Shown here: positions 23,322 through 34,329 of the stretch, one piece after another
How positions within the stretch are numbered: position 1 is the first letter of the stretch
Layout of the letters: every line of letters begins with the position of its first letter
NCBI GenBank assembly: GCA_964059195.1
Contig: CAXKWD010000005.1
Span: 89,541,882-89,605,881 of the forward strand
Reading direction: 5' to 3'
Source of the DNA: Ectobius pallidus
Lineage: Eukaryota; Arthropoda; Insecta; Blattodea; Ectobiidae
Length of the DNA: 64,000 bases
Program-made: the position numbers and the translations under genes
Notes under the pieces: model-generated
Told to the model about the DNA's origin: nothing
The model's input: only the letters and a program-made list of their open reading frames with translations
Databases searched by the model: none

Positions 23322-25614
23322 GTGAGTAATAAAAACGTAATATGTATTTATGTTTCCTTTCATATATCTCAACAGTTTTTGTATCTTACCGTCTTAGATT
23401 TTGCCCGAGACTCCAGGGAACTGGACAGGGAAAGATTTTCACTAAATTCGATAATGCTTATGTTTACAGAAGTGTTTTTATAGCTTTTGTATGGATCTAT
23501 ACTTAAGTAATTTTTCTCTACTAATGTTTGATTAAACTAGAAGTGTAAGATTTATGCAAGGCCAATTTCAATTTAACAAAGCTCCTGTAAGTTACATTTT
23601 GATATAGGCTGGATTCATATCAATTGAAGGAAATTATAGCCTATAACTTATTACTGTGAATTCTATCGAAAAGCAGGCTATCGATTACCTTTCTCTACAT
23701 TATGCTTTTAATATGAATATTTGTCATTTTAATTGCTCCTTCTAATGTGCAATTAATAGGCCCAACGTAATTCCTATGGATTGTTTTCAGATTGATTGTG
23801 GTTTCGCTGTAATCCATTTGTAATTTACAAGGCTACTCTAAAGCTATAACCCACAAATCAGTAAATCATACACTTTCATAATTAATATCATTGCTAGTGC
23901 ATGTATGATTCACCTAGAAGTTTATGTTTTATGTATTGTATATGACGCAATAAAATATTTTATGCCAACAAAACGCAAAATTATTCGTGTCACAGTTATG
24001 TGTGTACTGGCAGAGTAGATGCACTACGCACTGGAAAATAGTTTTTAAAATAAACATAGGCTTACCAACATTAAGAATCCAGCTAAATTTTTGCTCGCAA
24101 GAATTGCTAGTTGAAGATAATTTGTGACCTGTCACAGATTGACTCCTTAGTCAAGGTACCACCGTTAAAACTACAAATCTGAAGTTCCATTATGGATCTA
24201 CGGTATCAGCTCTGGATTTTTAGAATAGGGCTGTTTAGTACTGGAGGTTAGTCAGAAAATTTAAAAGAATTACGAGAAGTCAAACGAATAAACAAAAGAG
24301 GCTCCTGTTGAGAAGTGCATTGCAAAGGCTATGTTAGCCCGCCCACGCTTTGGCTTTTCTTCTGCCAGCTTAGGAGTTAAGCCACGGATTGCTTAGTTAC
24401 GTCATCTCCACCCTTAAATTAATATAACATTCGCGTACATTGTCTTATTTGCGCTTGGTTTATCACAATTAGGGCCCGGGTTCTTAGGTTTTAAACTACT
24501 TCCTTGCTGGCTAACTGTGATATTTTAACACAGGCCTAATTATCCATTTCATTGCCATGGCATTCGCATAATCTAATATTATAAAAATCTAAAAATGGCT
24601 AAGTAACAACTAAAAGTAGCTAAAATTGCTTTTCAAGTAGATTACTTTTTAAATATCTGCCTGTATTTTGCATCTTGTTCTTTGTTGTCAGTATATTATT
24701 TCGTGGGATAAAATATAGCAATGCGTTTTGAAATGCTTTCATTTTGTACCCCATTGTCCCGGGAAAGTAAATCTCAAGAGACTCGCAATCCTTGGTTTTT
24801 TTTAGAAGAAAATTAAAGGCATTCTTAGGATGCGTACACTTGCAGTTTATTCACAGTGTTTGGCACTCCAGCAAGACTCCTAAAGTGAAATATTCTAAAA
24901 GTTGTTTGATTAATTAATTTAAAAACATTTTTGTTAAGTTTGTGGAATTGTAAATGACAGGAGTAGTTCTAAAACTAAGCAAAAAGTATTCCTAAAGTTT
25001 TGTGGTTCAAAGCCCTGGAAATTTAAGAAAAACTGAAATATTACATATTTTAAAAGTGTTTATTGTACCAACTAAAGTGAAACTAAAAAAATTGTCTGAA
25101 AATAGTAAACAAAACTATAATAAGACTGTAGAAAATCTTCTCGGGTTTGCAGCCAGGTGAGAAGTTTGTTGTGGTCCAACGTTTCCGAGGCTGACGCTGC
25201 CTCCATCCTCAGGGAATCTGAAGTGTCGAGTTTTGACATGTAGGGGAAATATATACCAACCCGAGTTGATTCCCTGAGGATGGAGGCAGCGTCAACCTCG
25301 GAAACGTTGGACCGCAACAAACTTCTCACCTGGCTGCAAACCCGAGAAGATTTTCTACATAAGATTCGCCAGGAAAGCCTCAAATCATACATTATAATAA
25401 GACTATTTTATTATGCTGAAGAAACTAAAACAGGGTTTATAGAAACTTAAATATCCGGGCCCTGATCATAACATTTCAGTAGAAAGACTGTTCTGTGAAA
25501 TATATTAAAATACATTTTAATGTGGGTTTGTCCAGTTAGTGGCTTTGATTGATGTTTATTCAGGATGTACTCGTATGTTATATTTTAATTATTTTCAATA
25601 TTTTTTCATTCCAG
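23322..25614 (+). other. Intron 2 of the secreted-protein gene (2.3 kb)
   Basis: Donor GTGAGT at 23322 and acceptor TTTTTTCATTCCAG ending at 25614. It contains a 231-nt hairpin-forming repeat (25128-25358). Nothing was recognised in the rest. Confidence 0.75.
25128..25358. repeat. Hairpin: two 91-bp inverted arms with a 49-nt loop
   Basis: The arms 25128-25218 and 25268-25358 are near-perfect inverted copies (shared words: gcagccaggtgagaagttt, ctgcctccatcctcaggga). The - strand reading METAASASETLDHNKLLTWL-like text recalls 3' regions of insect retroelements, so this is probably an inverted pair of retroelement ends. Transcribed within intron 2 it would fold into a long duplex. Confidence 0.85.
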
Positions 25615-25881
25615 ATTGTCGGTGGCGTTGTAGAAAGTACAAAAGGAATGGTAGGTGGTATCAGCGACATCATCTTTGGCATAACAAAAGGCGTCGGCGA
25701 AATCATCGGGGCTTCCCTCAGAATAGCGTGGACTCCTTTTGACACCATTTACCAAATGGTATTGAAGCCTATAGTGGGATTATTTGCCAAGGGAATTAAG
25801 AAAGCTGCACCCGGTTCTGGCAATGGAATGACGGCTCCTGCTTCTGGTTCTGAGAAAGGAGCAACTACACCTGCTAAATAA
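25615..25881 (+). CDS. Exon 3, small secreted protein: hydrophobic Gly-rich core and tail
   Basis: Starts right after TTTCATTCCAG and ends at TAA (25879-25881). It encodes residues 56-143. The core, residues 56-117, is rich in G, V and I with repeated small-residue spacing (IVGGVVESTKGMVGG, IIFGITKGVGEIIGAS), then LRIAWTPFDTIYQMVLKPIV and GLFAKGIKK. It looks like consecutive amphipathic helices rather than a classic membrane span. The tail, residues 118-143, is Ala/Gly/Ser/Thr/Pro-rich and ends TTPAK. No cysteine or known enzyme motif is present. I do not recognise a family. A membrane-active, lipid-binding or structural secreted protein is conceivable, but that is only inference. Confidence 0.88.
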   Translation: MVGGVVESTKGMVGGISDIIFGITKGVGEIIGASLRIAWTPFDTIYQMVLKPIVGLFAKGIKKAAPGSGNGMTAPASGSEKGATTPAK

Positions 25882-26095
25882 ATGGAAATACTCAAAATGA
25901 GGTGACCTCGAAGTCGTTGCAGAGTAGTTATAAGATGAGATGGAGCACTTTCTGTTAAATATGTCATTTAATATTATAGCAATACCTATCTTATGTTGAT
26001 TGGGGTAAACATAACAACACGATCTACAAAGTTATGTGTAGTAAACTAATGAATATACATTTCGATTTTAGCTTAAGATATGCATAAATATATTA

Positions 26096-26407
26096 CAGTA
26101 GAGTCCCGCTATTCTGAACTAATTGTGACCGAACATTGTTCGGTTTAGCGGGAATTCGGAATAGGCGGATTTCATGTATAATATCAATGTATTGACTTGT
26201 TAAGGTGTAAATTAAGTGCTAGCTTTCATTCCAATTTGGTTTCAGGCGTTTTCATCAAGCTTAGGCTCTAAGAATGTCTCTATTTAACTTCTTTGTATTA
26301 CAATAAATGTACGTTTTTTCTCGAACGTCTTTTTAATTTCTCCTGCTTTTAAGTTTAAAAAATCTGTATTTTTTCTAAACTCTGTTCGGAATAGCGGGAC
26401 TGTACTG
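26096..26407. mobile_element. 312-bp pogo-type MITE in the 3' flank of the secreted-protein gene
   Basis: The left end is cagtagagtcccgctattct; the right end read inverted is cagtacagtcccgctattcc. TA flanks both sides (26094-26095, 26408-26409). Its termini resemble those at 11523-12483 and 27879-28580. It is non-coding and begins 215 bp after the stop codon. Confidence 0.88.
26302..26307 (+). terminator. First canonical AATAAA downstream of the stop codon
   Basis: AATAAA at 26302-26307 is the first canonical polyadenylation hexamer I see after the stop at 25881, 420 nt downstream. It lies inside the MITE at 26096-26407. Variant hexamers upstream could be used instead, so the assignment is tentative. 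Confidence 0.3.
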
Positions 26408-26409
26408 TA

Positions 26410-26941
26410 TCTGGAAACAAGTAAATTGTGCCCATACCAGAACTCAAAGGAGGTTACACATGTTTGTATGGTTCTCAAATCCAGAAATGGACGGTAGAAT
26501 TGTTATCGGGAGATTGCAAAAACTCTGCTTTGTTATTATAACGTACATTATATTTAATAAAGAAATCACAAAATATCGTCTGAAATTTATTATTTCGTCC
26601 TTACATTCTCATTCGGATCAAATTTTGGGAAGTTTCATACAAAGAAAATCTAATAAACCTGAGGAGCACATACAGGTTTGATGGTCAAAAAGGTAATATT
26701 TCCGTTTATTTTTGTCATTAACATCGGATGTTTATCTGAATGTTACAACATGCGCATTATTTCGGGAGTTATGACTAAATATATGCGAGAGTATGCTAAT
26801 TTTAGGTAGATTTCGAGGAAAAATCTACCTACTGCAATCGATACCATATCATGACTTTCGAAAAATTCTTTCATATCTTTAGGTTTCATACCTCCCTAAG
26901 TATGAAACCACCGCCCGTTAAAAAAATTGTGATATACTGGG

Positions 26942-26974
<33 letters not shown>

Positions 26975-27878
26975 ACGCAAGCGGCCGTAATTTTGAAGAT
27001 ATTTGAACCAAATTTTATTATTATTATTTCTTGGCCCAATAGTTCAGACAAGTTCGTTAATGAGCAAAATTGGCCCAAGGGGGAGTCGGGGAGGGGGTTG
27101 AAATTAATAAAAAATTATATCTCGGCCCCTATGAAGTCTAGAGGGAAACTTAGTTTGAATAAACTAATTACAGTACTACCTATGGAGTTCACAGTGACAC
27201 CAACGATTCGGGGGTTTTGGGGGTACGAGTGGGGTTGGGGGATGGAAATTCGAAATTTTAGAAACCACGTCTTTTGGGGTATCGTTGAAAAGCTCTTGAT
27301 GAGTACTCTACAAACCAATAGCTAGTTTCTCGATAGTTCTCATATAATGCGAGATTTGAATGTTTGAAAAAGTGCTCTTTTCTCTTTTTTGCAGTTATTA
27401 TTGCGGGTTTGTCATGCCAAGGCTAAAGAAGAAGACTGCTGTGCAGTGTCAATAAATTAAACCAAAAGCACTTCGAAATCTACCTCAGCCTGTAGGCCTG
27501 CCTAAAGGGATTTTTTGTTGTTTAAACTGATACCACTTATTTAAGATCAAGCACTCCTGATACTTTTAATCTTGACATAATATATATATAGCCTATAAGT
27601 TATGTTATAAACATTTCAAAGATTTTGGTTCATTTTGTTCATATGATATTAAAGGAATAAATATAAATAATAATCAATAAGAAATGTTGATAGCTTATCT
27701 GTGAAGATTGCAATAGATTTGTACCAGTACACATTCAAAAACGGCCATCGAATCACGACGCAAGCCTCAATTGACAATTCGCTGATAAATGACTAGGTTA
27801 GCATACGTCGTTCAGCGAACTGACAATCTGAGCACGTAATGTGATCACGTGTCGTAATGCGATGACCTTTCCTGATTA
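26410..27878. other. Non-coding, short repeats only
   Basis: Includes a (TA)n run at 26943-26960. Open frames at 26993-27325 lack start context, splice sites and recognisable motifs. Nothing else was recognised. Confidence 0.4.
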
Positions 27879-28580
27879 CAATAGAACTCCAGTCATCCGG
27901 ATTAATCGGGACCGAACCCGATGCGGATAATAAAAAATCCCGATAATTGGATAAAGAATGAAAAACGGTAATATCTAAAAAAAAAAAATGATCAGTACTA
28001 TACTTGCATAAACATAGATATATAAGCATTCATGAACCACAGATTATTGTCTCTGTTGGACAGATTTTTCTCCTATAATATCCTCATGTACTGTCCAACA
28101 GAAACAATAATCTGTGGTTCATGAATGTTAACTGTACAATAACAGTTGGAGCCCGGTCACAAAAATCTCTACTTAGTGTGCCTCACAGTACTGCATATGA
28201 CGTAACTTGTCTGTCTGTGAGGTGGACAATTAGGGCAATTAGTCATAGGAGAGAGGTTCCATCTGGCGCTGTAAATTGAATTCCGGCTTAGCTCAGTTCA
28301 TAGAGCATTGGCGCGAATATCCAAAGGCCCTGGGTTCAAGTCCCAGTGTTGGAGGAATTTTTCTCCTATAATATCCTCTTGCATAAACATCTTGAACTTA
28401 TCGATCAGAGAGTTGTTTTGCTGACAAACAGGTCAAAGGAAGTTTTGATTTTTCGCAAATAATCTGCCCTGAAAGATGTTTTTCCAATGCTGAAAAAAAA
28501 ACTAGTTAAACATGGCCGCAAAATGATCTGGATAATTGACGATCCGGATAGTTAGAGTTCGGATAATTGGAGTTATACTG
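27879..28580. mobile_element. Pogo-type MITE interrupted by a SINE
   Basis: The left end is caatagaactccagtcatcc; the right end read inverted is cagtataactccaattatcc. TA lies at both flanks (27877-27878, 28581-28582). Without the 362-bp insert and one copy of its target repeat the element is about 327 bp. Gatnatccggat-type words near both ends support shared subterminal sequence. Confidence 0.82.
28016..28377 (+). mobile_element. tRNA-derived SINE-like insertion with 13-bp target duplication
   Basis: The direct repeat cttgcataaacat brackets it exactly (28003-28015 and 28378-28390). Positions 28282-28353 read as a tRNA: A-box-like TTAGCTCAGTTCATAG, B-box GGGTTCAAGTCCC and weakly pairing ends TCCGGC/GTTGGA. 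The anticodon stem is imperfect, so it is a tRNA relative and not a working tRNA. Unusually, the tRNA-like part sits near the 3' end, preceded by a perfect-looking 37-bp hairpin (arms 28027-28063 and 28091-28127). The 21-nt segment starting tttttctcctataatatcct occurs both in the hairpin loop and at the 3' end. Confidence 0.75.
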
Positions 28581-28582
28581 TA

Positions 28583-29378
28583 TGCTAGAAATAACCTCAT
28601 AAACGGTATATCAGTACACAAAAAACATTCACGTCTTTGTTATAAAAATTACGCATAGATATCTACACTTTAAATAAAAAATCTGAAATAGTCAATAAGA
28701 TTTTTTTTTTAATTCCTACTTTTATTTATCGTAACGCGTCATTGTGCTTACTTTCGATAATATCATCTCCGACAGTGGTCATTATGTGTGGCATTTCCAA
28801 AAGTCTCGTGTAATTTCAGCAGGATTTTCCGATAACATGAGTATTATCCGCGTCTTCTACGAGAGTAGAAGATTCGTAAGAACTCGCAACTTTCTCTCCA
28901 TACTTTTTATGCATTCGGACTAACTTCATTTCTTGGAGTGAAGATTTAGTTGGTTCAAAAAGTTGCTTAGCCTATTGTAACAACACATCGAACCCAGTCT
29001 GTGCAGATGTGCAACTATTTCTAGGATGCCTTTGATATTATGTTTATCTGAATCATATTTTCTATAAGTCGCTTCATCAGTTTTTATTCATATACGACTA
29101 TTTCGATTTCATCTTTCTCCTCGTCACATTAAGGGCATATCTGTCACACAAGAAATTACTGTATTCGGCTTCATGTTGCAGATTATTAATTAAAAGGAAG
29201 AAATTGGGATGTGGTCTTCTTCAAAAGTGTTTTAGACTGCGATTCTACACTTCCACTGAATTGTTAGTTCCATGACTTCTTTCGTAACTGTTCCGCATAC
29301 TGATGGATAATTTGTAATTATCAAGCTACTAATTCACAAAGTAGTAGTTCAGTTCTATTAGACAAACTTTCCATTATA
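28583..29378. other. Non-coding; possible decayed coding text on the - strand
   Basis: The reverse strand around 28800-28950 reads SLQEMKLVRMHKKYGEKVAS in one frame, with stops nearby. It could be a relic of a transposase, but no diagnostic motif survives. Confidence 0.25.
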
Positions 29379-29839
29379 CAGTGAGTCCCACGCAGGAGTT
29401 GGCCAATGACGCGGATTTCTGCGTTGCTGCGGACACAGCTACAACTCCCGAGCGATCGGGTGAAATATCTACGCTAATAAAGCCGCGAGCGGTGTAATGA
29501 TTCAGGTTCTCTCACTCGCGTAAGTTCAGCTTCCGAGATAGAGTTAATTTCTCTTGTGATACTGTCTATAAGTTCTTCTAACAATAGCCTAAGTGACTAT
29601 TATTTATGGGGAACTTGAAAAATAAATTGCATAGGTGAATACCCCACACATTAGGACATTAGAAGAGAAATTAACTCTATCTCGGAAGCTCAACTTACGC
29701 GCGTGAGAGAACCTGAATCATTACACCGATCGCGGCTTTATTAGCGTAGATATTTCACCCGATCGCTCGGGAGTTGGAGCTGTGCCCGCCGCGACACAGA
29801 AACCCGCGTCATTGGCCAACTCTTGCATGGGACTCACTG
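29379..29839. mobile_element. MITE with about 178-bp terminal inverted repeats (mariner-like ends)
   Basis: The arms 29379-29556 and 29661-29839 are inverted copies with few mismatches, starting cagtgagtcccacgcaggag. TA (possibly TATA) flanks both ends. The central 104 bp is unique. Long arms and the TA target suit a Tc1/mariner-mobilised foldback element. The 68-codon frame overlapping its right end is incidental. Confidence 0.88.
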
Positions 29840-29928
29840 TATATGTAAACATATATATATATATATATATGGTACACTCGTACGGATATGAAGTTGAATC
29901 CCTAGGTCCTCGTTGTAAAACTGAATTC

Positions 29929-29998
29929 TCCTCCGGTCGTTCCCAACCTGCCTCTGCCCCTAAGCGGGGAGATAATAGAATAGAATAGAATAGAATAG
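29929..29998 (+). mobile_element. 70-bp retroposon 3' end with perfect 12-bp target duplication
   Basis: The target duplication aaaactgaattc occurs at 29917-29928 and 29999-30010. The insert ends in an (ATAGA)n tail, as many non-LTR elements and SINEs do. It starts tcctccggtcgttcccaacc and contains cccctaagcggggagat. It is a severely 5'-truncated copy. Confidence 0.85.
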
Positions 29999-30010
29999 AA
30001 AACTGAATTC

Positions 30011-31269
30011 ACGTGTTGAACCTTAGGCCAAATGCACTATTAACAGAGCAGTATAAAGGTAAATTATGGGACTCGTAAATGACGCAAGTTGTTTAGATAA
30101 AACGTTTTATTATTGATCAAAACTACTGTCAGCTATAATGTAGCTTCGGGACAAGGCGTAAACTCTTCTAACAATAAAAGTAATTGGTGACATTAGAAAA
30201 CGTCGAAGCGGGAAAAGAATCACGGCTTCACTTTTTATTATGTTAGTCCATCAGCAAATTATATCCTCAAAACCCTTAGAAAGAAGGCAGATTTGCCAAA
30301 TATAAATCTGCTTTAGATGCTGAATTTTATCAGAAAAATGTTAGTAATTGCTAGAAAATGTTTGTATACCCTATGATAAAAAATAAAAAAATATTTTATT
30401 AACAATAATGTGTTTTATTAATTACAATTCGAATAGTATTTCATCATAATTGGGGCCTTTGATCAATCAAACTGCACATATTCTGAAGTTTTTTTTTTTC
30501 ATATGAGTCCACGTTCCAATTTTTACGGTGACATCTTCAGGTAATTTAAAGCTTTTGAAGCATCTGTTATTCCTTTTTAAGTAACATTTTACTGCAAGAA
30601 TTGCTGAAAGCATGGGCAGGTGCATTTTGTTTCTCATTTAATTTTTCACGATATTCGTGCTGCTCAGTACCTCTTCCACTTCAGCAATAGAATTTGGAAA
30701 AAATTAATAAGTTTGGGCGAAAGTTGCAACTTTTTGAAAAATCTCCATAATTAAAAACTTCGGTCCAGAATCTTTCAGTATTTGTGATGCCAGTGCTTGC
30801 TGTTTTATTGAATCTAAATTGATTACTTCATTTCTACATCTACCTTTCATGAAATCAATCTAGCAGAAGAATACTATGTTTCTTAATATGTTTCTATGTA
30901 TTTTATACTGAGAACAAGCTTATATTATTCAAAATATCAATGTTTTCTGACAGCTCTTTGTACAGGCTAATCAAAAAGTGTTGTGCCCTTTTCGGATGTG
31001 AGTTACTTGAGAAATTTCAATTTTTAAAAATTAATTCCCCAGGTATTTTCTCACATGTATAACCCAGCTGCGGATTTGGATCAAGAAATTCTTCAAAGTT
31101 AGCGGCCTGTCACACTGAGCTTCGATCGATCAAGACCAGCCGACTGCCATCTTGCGCTCTCGGCTAAATTTCTGTTCCTTGTCACACTGCATCGAGCGTC
31201 ATCGATCAACGAAAATATTATAGGTTATGTACCTATATGATTTTACTAGGTCTACTCATCACTGTATAT
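30011..31269. other. Non-coding; possible hAT-like relic on the - strand
   Basis: The reverse strand at about 30490-30640 reads KRNNRCFKSFKLPEDVTVKI followed by GTW in one frame, faintly like the C-terminal end of hAT transposases. The rest is stop-rich. Around 31098-31200, a gcctgtcacactg block starts a repeat whose inverted relative lies near 43654-43680. Confidence 0.25.
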
Positions 31270-32027
31270 TAGAGGTAAAGTATATTACCTTATTAGGAAT
31301 TAGTAGTATTAGTATTAGCCCATAATGTCCCCGAGGGGCACGGGCCTCTCTCCTGGGAGAGGTGGCTTGTGTTCGCAATCCCGGTTAGCCATTCCGGGAA
31401 GGATCTTCCTATTATTACTTATGCCTATAGTCTATCATTTATGGTCCGATATGTAGTCTATCATTTTTTTGTGTCCTATATATAATTCTAGCACTATACA
31501 CTGTGGGTTTAGGTCTTCGCTTTTCGGTCGTGCACTGCTTTCCTGCTCCTTGCTATTTACTGTCTTCATCCTGTGTTGTTGTTTTGGATTGCTGTCTTGA
31601 CTAGAAGTTGCCATTTTCCTCTGTCTTTAGCTGTGGTGGTCCATTTGTTGCCGAAAGTTGCCCTTAGTTCATTCGACCACCGTGTTCTCTGTCTTCCTAC
31701 TTTCCGTCTTCCCATCCTTGGTTCCCATGAAGTTATTCTGTGAGTCCAGCGAGCAGGATCTTGTCTCATTATGTGTCCGGCCCATCTCCATTTTAGGTAC
31801 CTGCTGTCGTTTCCTGCATCTGTTATTTGTGTTCTTCGTCGTATTACGTCGTTTCTTATTCTATCTCTCCATGTGATGCCCAGCATTTTCCTTTCCATTC
31901 TATTTTGGCACGTTTGGATTGATTTTCTATCTTTTTTAGTTGTGCTCCAAGTTTGTGAGCCATATATCAGCGCGGGTAGTGTGTAGGTGTTCATAATATT
32001 AGGAATACGAATGCCTATTTCCTGCAC
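31270..32027 (-). pseudogene. RTE-like non-LTR fragment: RT C-terminus plus 3' UTR
   Basis: An open frame (32027-31566) reads YTLPALIYGSQTWSTTKKDR, TWRDRIRNDVIRRRTQITDA, LKWRWAGHIMRQDPARWTHR and GRRKVGRQRTRWSNELRAT. This is the RTE-type C-terminus (LIYGS.TW, KWRWAGHIxR, GRR..GRQRTRW) and it is still open over about 150 codons. The 3' UTR continues to a (TAATAC)n-like tail at about 31275-31300 and contains ccccgaggggcacgggcctc on the + strand. The palm domain is missing, so it is 5'-truncated. Confidence 0.88.
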
Positions 32028-32029
32028 AT

Positions 32030-32455
32030 TATCATACTACATGTGTTGGGATGTAAGGTTTAATATTATGCCTACTATATCAGGCTACATCTGTTTACTT
32101 CAAGCTTCCATCAGTCGGCCGAGCGAAGAGGTTTGTTGTTTGTTGTAGTTCGATCGCCCACCGCTAGGTGCTTACAACTAGATCTATTTTTGTGTTTTTA
32201 AAATTAAACGACATAAGAAGATATCGTTTTAAATGCCTTAAATGATTCGTACAATTATATTTCATTCAAATATAAGTTTAAAACGACATTATTGTGTAAG
32301 TTAAATCTTCCAGCATCAATTCTGAACTTCAGTTGGGTACGAAGTTTGCCATCGACTGGCGATTGAAAAACGGACAGGTTTGATTTCACAGACCAGATGA
32401 TCTCTCACCCTCGTTGTTGATCGATGCTATGTGACTGATACCACTGCTGTCTATA
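32030..32455. other. Non-coding; repeat-like words only
   Basis: Contains tcgatcgatc-type words similar to 31120-31210. No gene was recognised. Confidence 0.3.
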
Positions 32456-33570
32456 TAGTCCAGTCAATAAACGTCGAAAAACACCAAATAGAAAAAAAAA
32501 TCGTGTAGTTTTGAAATTTTGCAGAGTTGTCGGAGGGAGTGTCCCGAACAACATACTAAAAGTCCCCGAAGGTGGGGGGTGAGCGGGGGGCCCGCGGAAG
32601 GTCCCTATTTTAGGTTTTTCGCTTATATCTAAACAATGGTGCATCCTAGACGAAAAGTTGCTATACACAAAATTCAAGCTGATAAAATGTCCTACAAGTT
32701 TGACTCTACACATTTCTTTCTATTCCCAATAGTTTTCGAGATATCCGCCAGGGAAAATAACAAATTTTTGAAAAAAGCTCTTTCGCCTCGCGCTTTTTGA
32801 CACACATTGCCTTCTAGCGCTTCAGCCCTTAGGTATACAGCAATGTTCTCATGAAAGAAGTTGTAGGTAAATAAATTATCTTGAAAATGAGTAGTCATTT
32901 GTTACTTTGTCTTCAAATGTTCAAAAGTTATAATAATTTTAAGATTCGGTCAAATTTCGAGATTTCGAAAGAAAACCGTACATCGCAGTTTCTCTGTATT
33001 TAGGGGTTATATCTTTGTACATAAGCTGTATATTGTGTATTTACATCATGAAACAAGTGGAGAAACATCACACAACCATTAAAGTTGAAATATTAATAAT
33101 CCGATCACGGTACAAGCACAGTACATGTAATGGAAAATACATTATATTGCAGGCAAGAAAGGAAAAATAGGGACAAAAAAATCATATAGTTTTGAAATTT
33201 GGCAGAAATATGGGGGAAAGTGTCCTAAACAACGTAGTATAAGTCCCCATGGATAGGGGGTGAGCGGGGGTCACTTTTACCGGTAAATGTAATTTCCCTC
33301 AGTATTCCCTAAATACACAAAAAAACTATGCGTTCTAGCAAAATACAGTTTATGCACAAAATTAAACTACATTAAAGTTCTTATAAAATTTATCTGAATG
33401 ATATTTCTGTAGAATTAATAGTTCAGGAAATAGAAGGATATAAAATATGACACAGTTCTGGAAATTCTGTTTTACATAGGCCTATAGGCTACATCTATTA
33501 TTATATTTTTTAACAAAAGAGAAGGCAGATGATAATTAAATTAGCAAGATGCCAAGCAAGCAAACTAGTT
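32456..33570. repeat. Large dispersed repeat, copy 1 (inverted copy at 42510-43620)
   Basis: About 1.1 kb matches 42510-43620 in inverse orientation with high similarity. The outer end is tagtccag. Inside, two direct blocks (from about 32490 and 33165) each start with tagttttgaaattt and run to a GGGGGTGAGCGGGGG segment. A small relative lies at 1493-1748. A 68-codon - strand frame is conserved in both copies (32692-32898 and 43179-43385) but has no recognisable motif. It is an unclassified element. Confidence 0.85.
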
Positions 33571-33612
33571 CTTATAAAAACATACTTACTAATGGTTAAT
33601 GTTACATATAAA

Positions 33613-33618
<6 letters not shown>

Positions 33619-33685
<67 letters not shown>
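33619..33685. repeat. (TTA)n microsatellite
   Basis: About 22 TTA units directly follow the large repeat copy. The other copy has (TAA)n/(TTA)n at the equivalent place (42430-42460). The tyrosine run in the overlapping frame is an artefact. Confidence 0.95.
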
Positions 33686-33686
<1 letters not shown>

Positions 33687-33689
33687 TCA

Positions 33690-34329
33690 TATAGCTGAGA
33701 CGTTTTATGTTTCGTTAAAAAAATTACCGGTATTTTGAAAAATGGTAAGGAATTAGACAATTATATTTGAAGATTCTAAGAATAGCAGGCTTACCTATTA
33801 CTTTAAATAAACGTTTACTTGTCTATGTGGCTCCTGAGAATATTTGCACATCATATTTTGTCACTGTGCAACTCGTTGTGGTGGGAAATATGGATCCAGA
33901 AAAGCTAGTATTAAATGCTCATCCGTTTGTGGAACCTGTCTTGATACAACAGTATACCATTAGAAGAAGAAGATGAATTTAAAATTGATGACGCCCAAGC
34001 AAAATAAGTTGTTTAGGCACTCTTTAATTAATGTTATATACGTGTATTAATACTGAGTGTTCGGTAGATAGAAAAATATAACCCTAACTTATCATACGAT
34101 GTAGAGTACTAGGATTCCAGTATTGGAGACTGAAAAAAATAGACAACTAAACATTTATTTAAAGTACTATGTAGGCCTATTAGGTCTTATAATTACTAAA
34201 TATTTACAATTCCTAACTATTTACAATTTTTAGAAATGATATTTTAAGCGAAAAATAGACCGGCTAATAGGCCTGATTTATATTTCTTATAAAGTACACT
34301 CATACCATGTGATTTTTGTAAGCTTTATA
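33690..34329. other. Non-coding, nothing recognised
   Basis: A 69-codon frame at 33767-33976 shows no motif or splice support. Confidence 0.35.

Noticed and set aside
28282..28353. Candidate functional tRNA gene
   Set aside because: Anticodon stem and acceptor pairing are poor and the block lies inside an insert with a target duplication, so it is SINE-derived.
33529..33738. Open frame with a long tyrosine run
   Set aside because: It is the (TTA)n microsatellite read in another frame.
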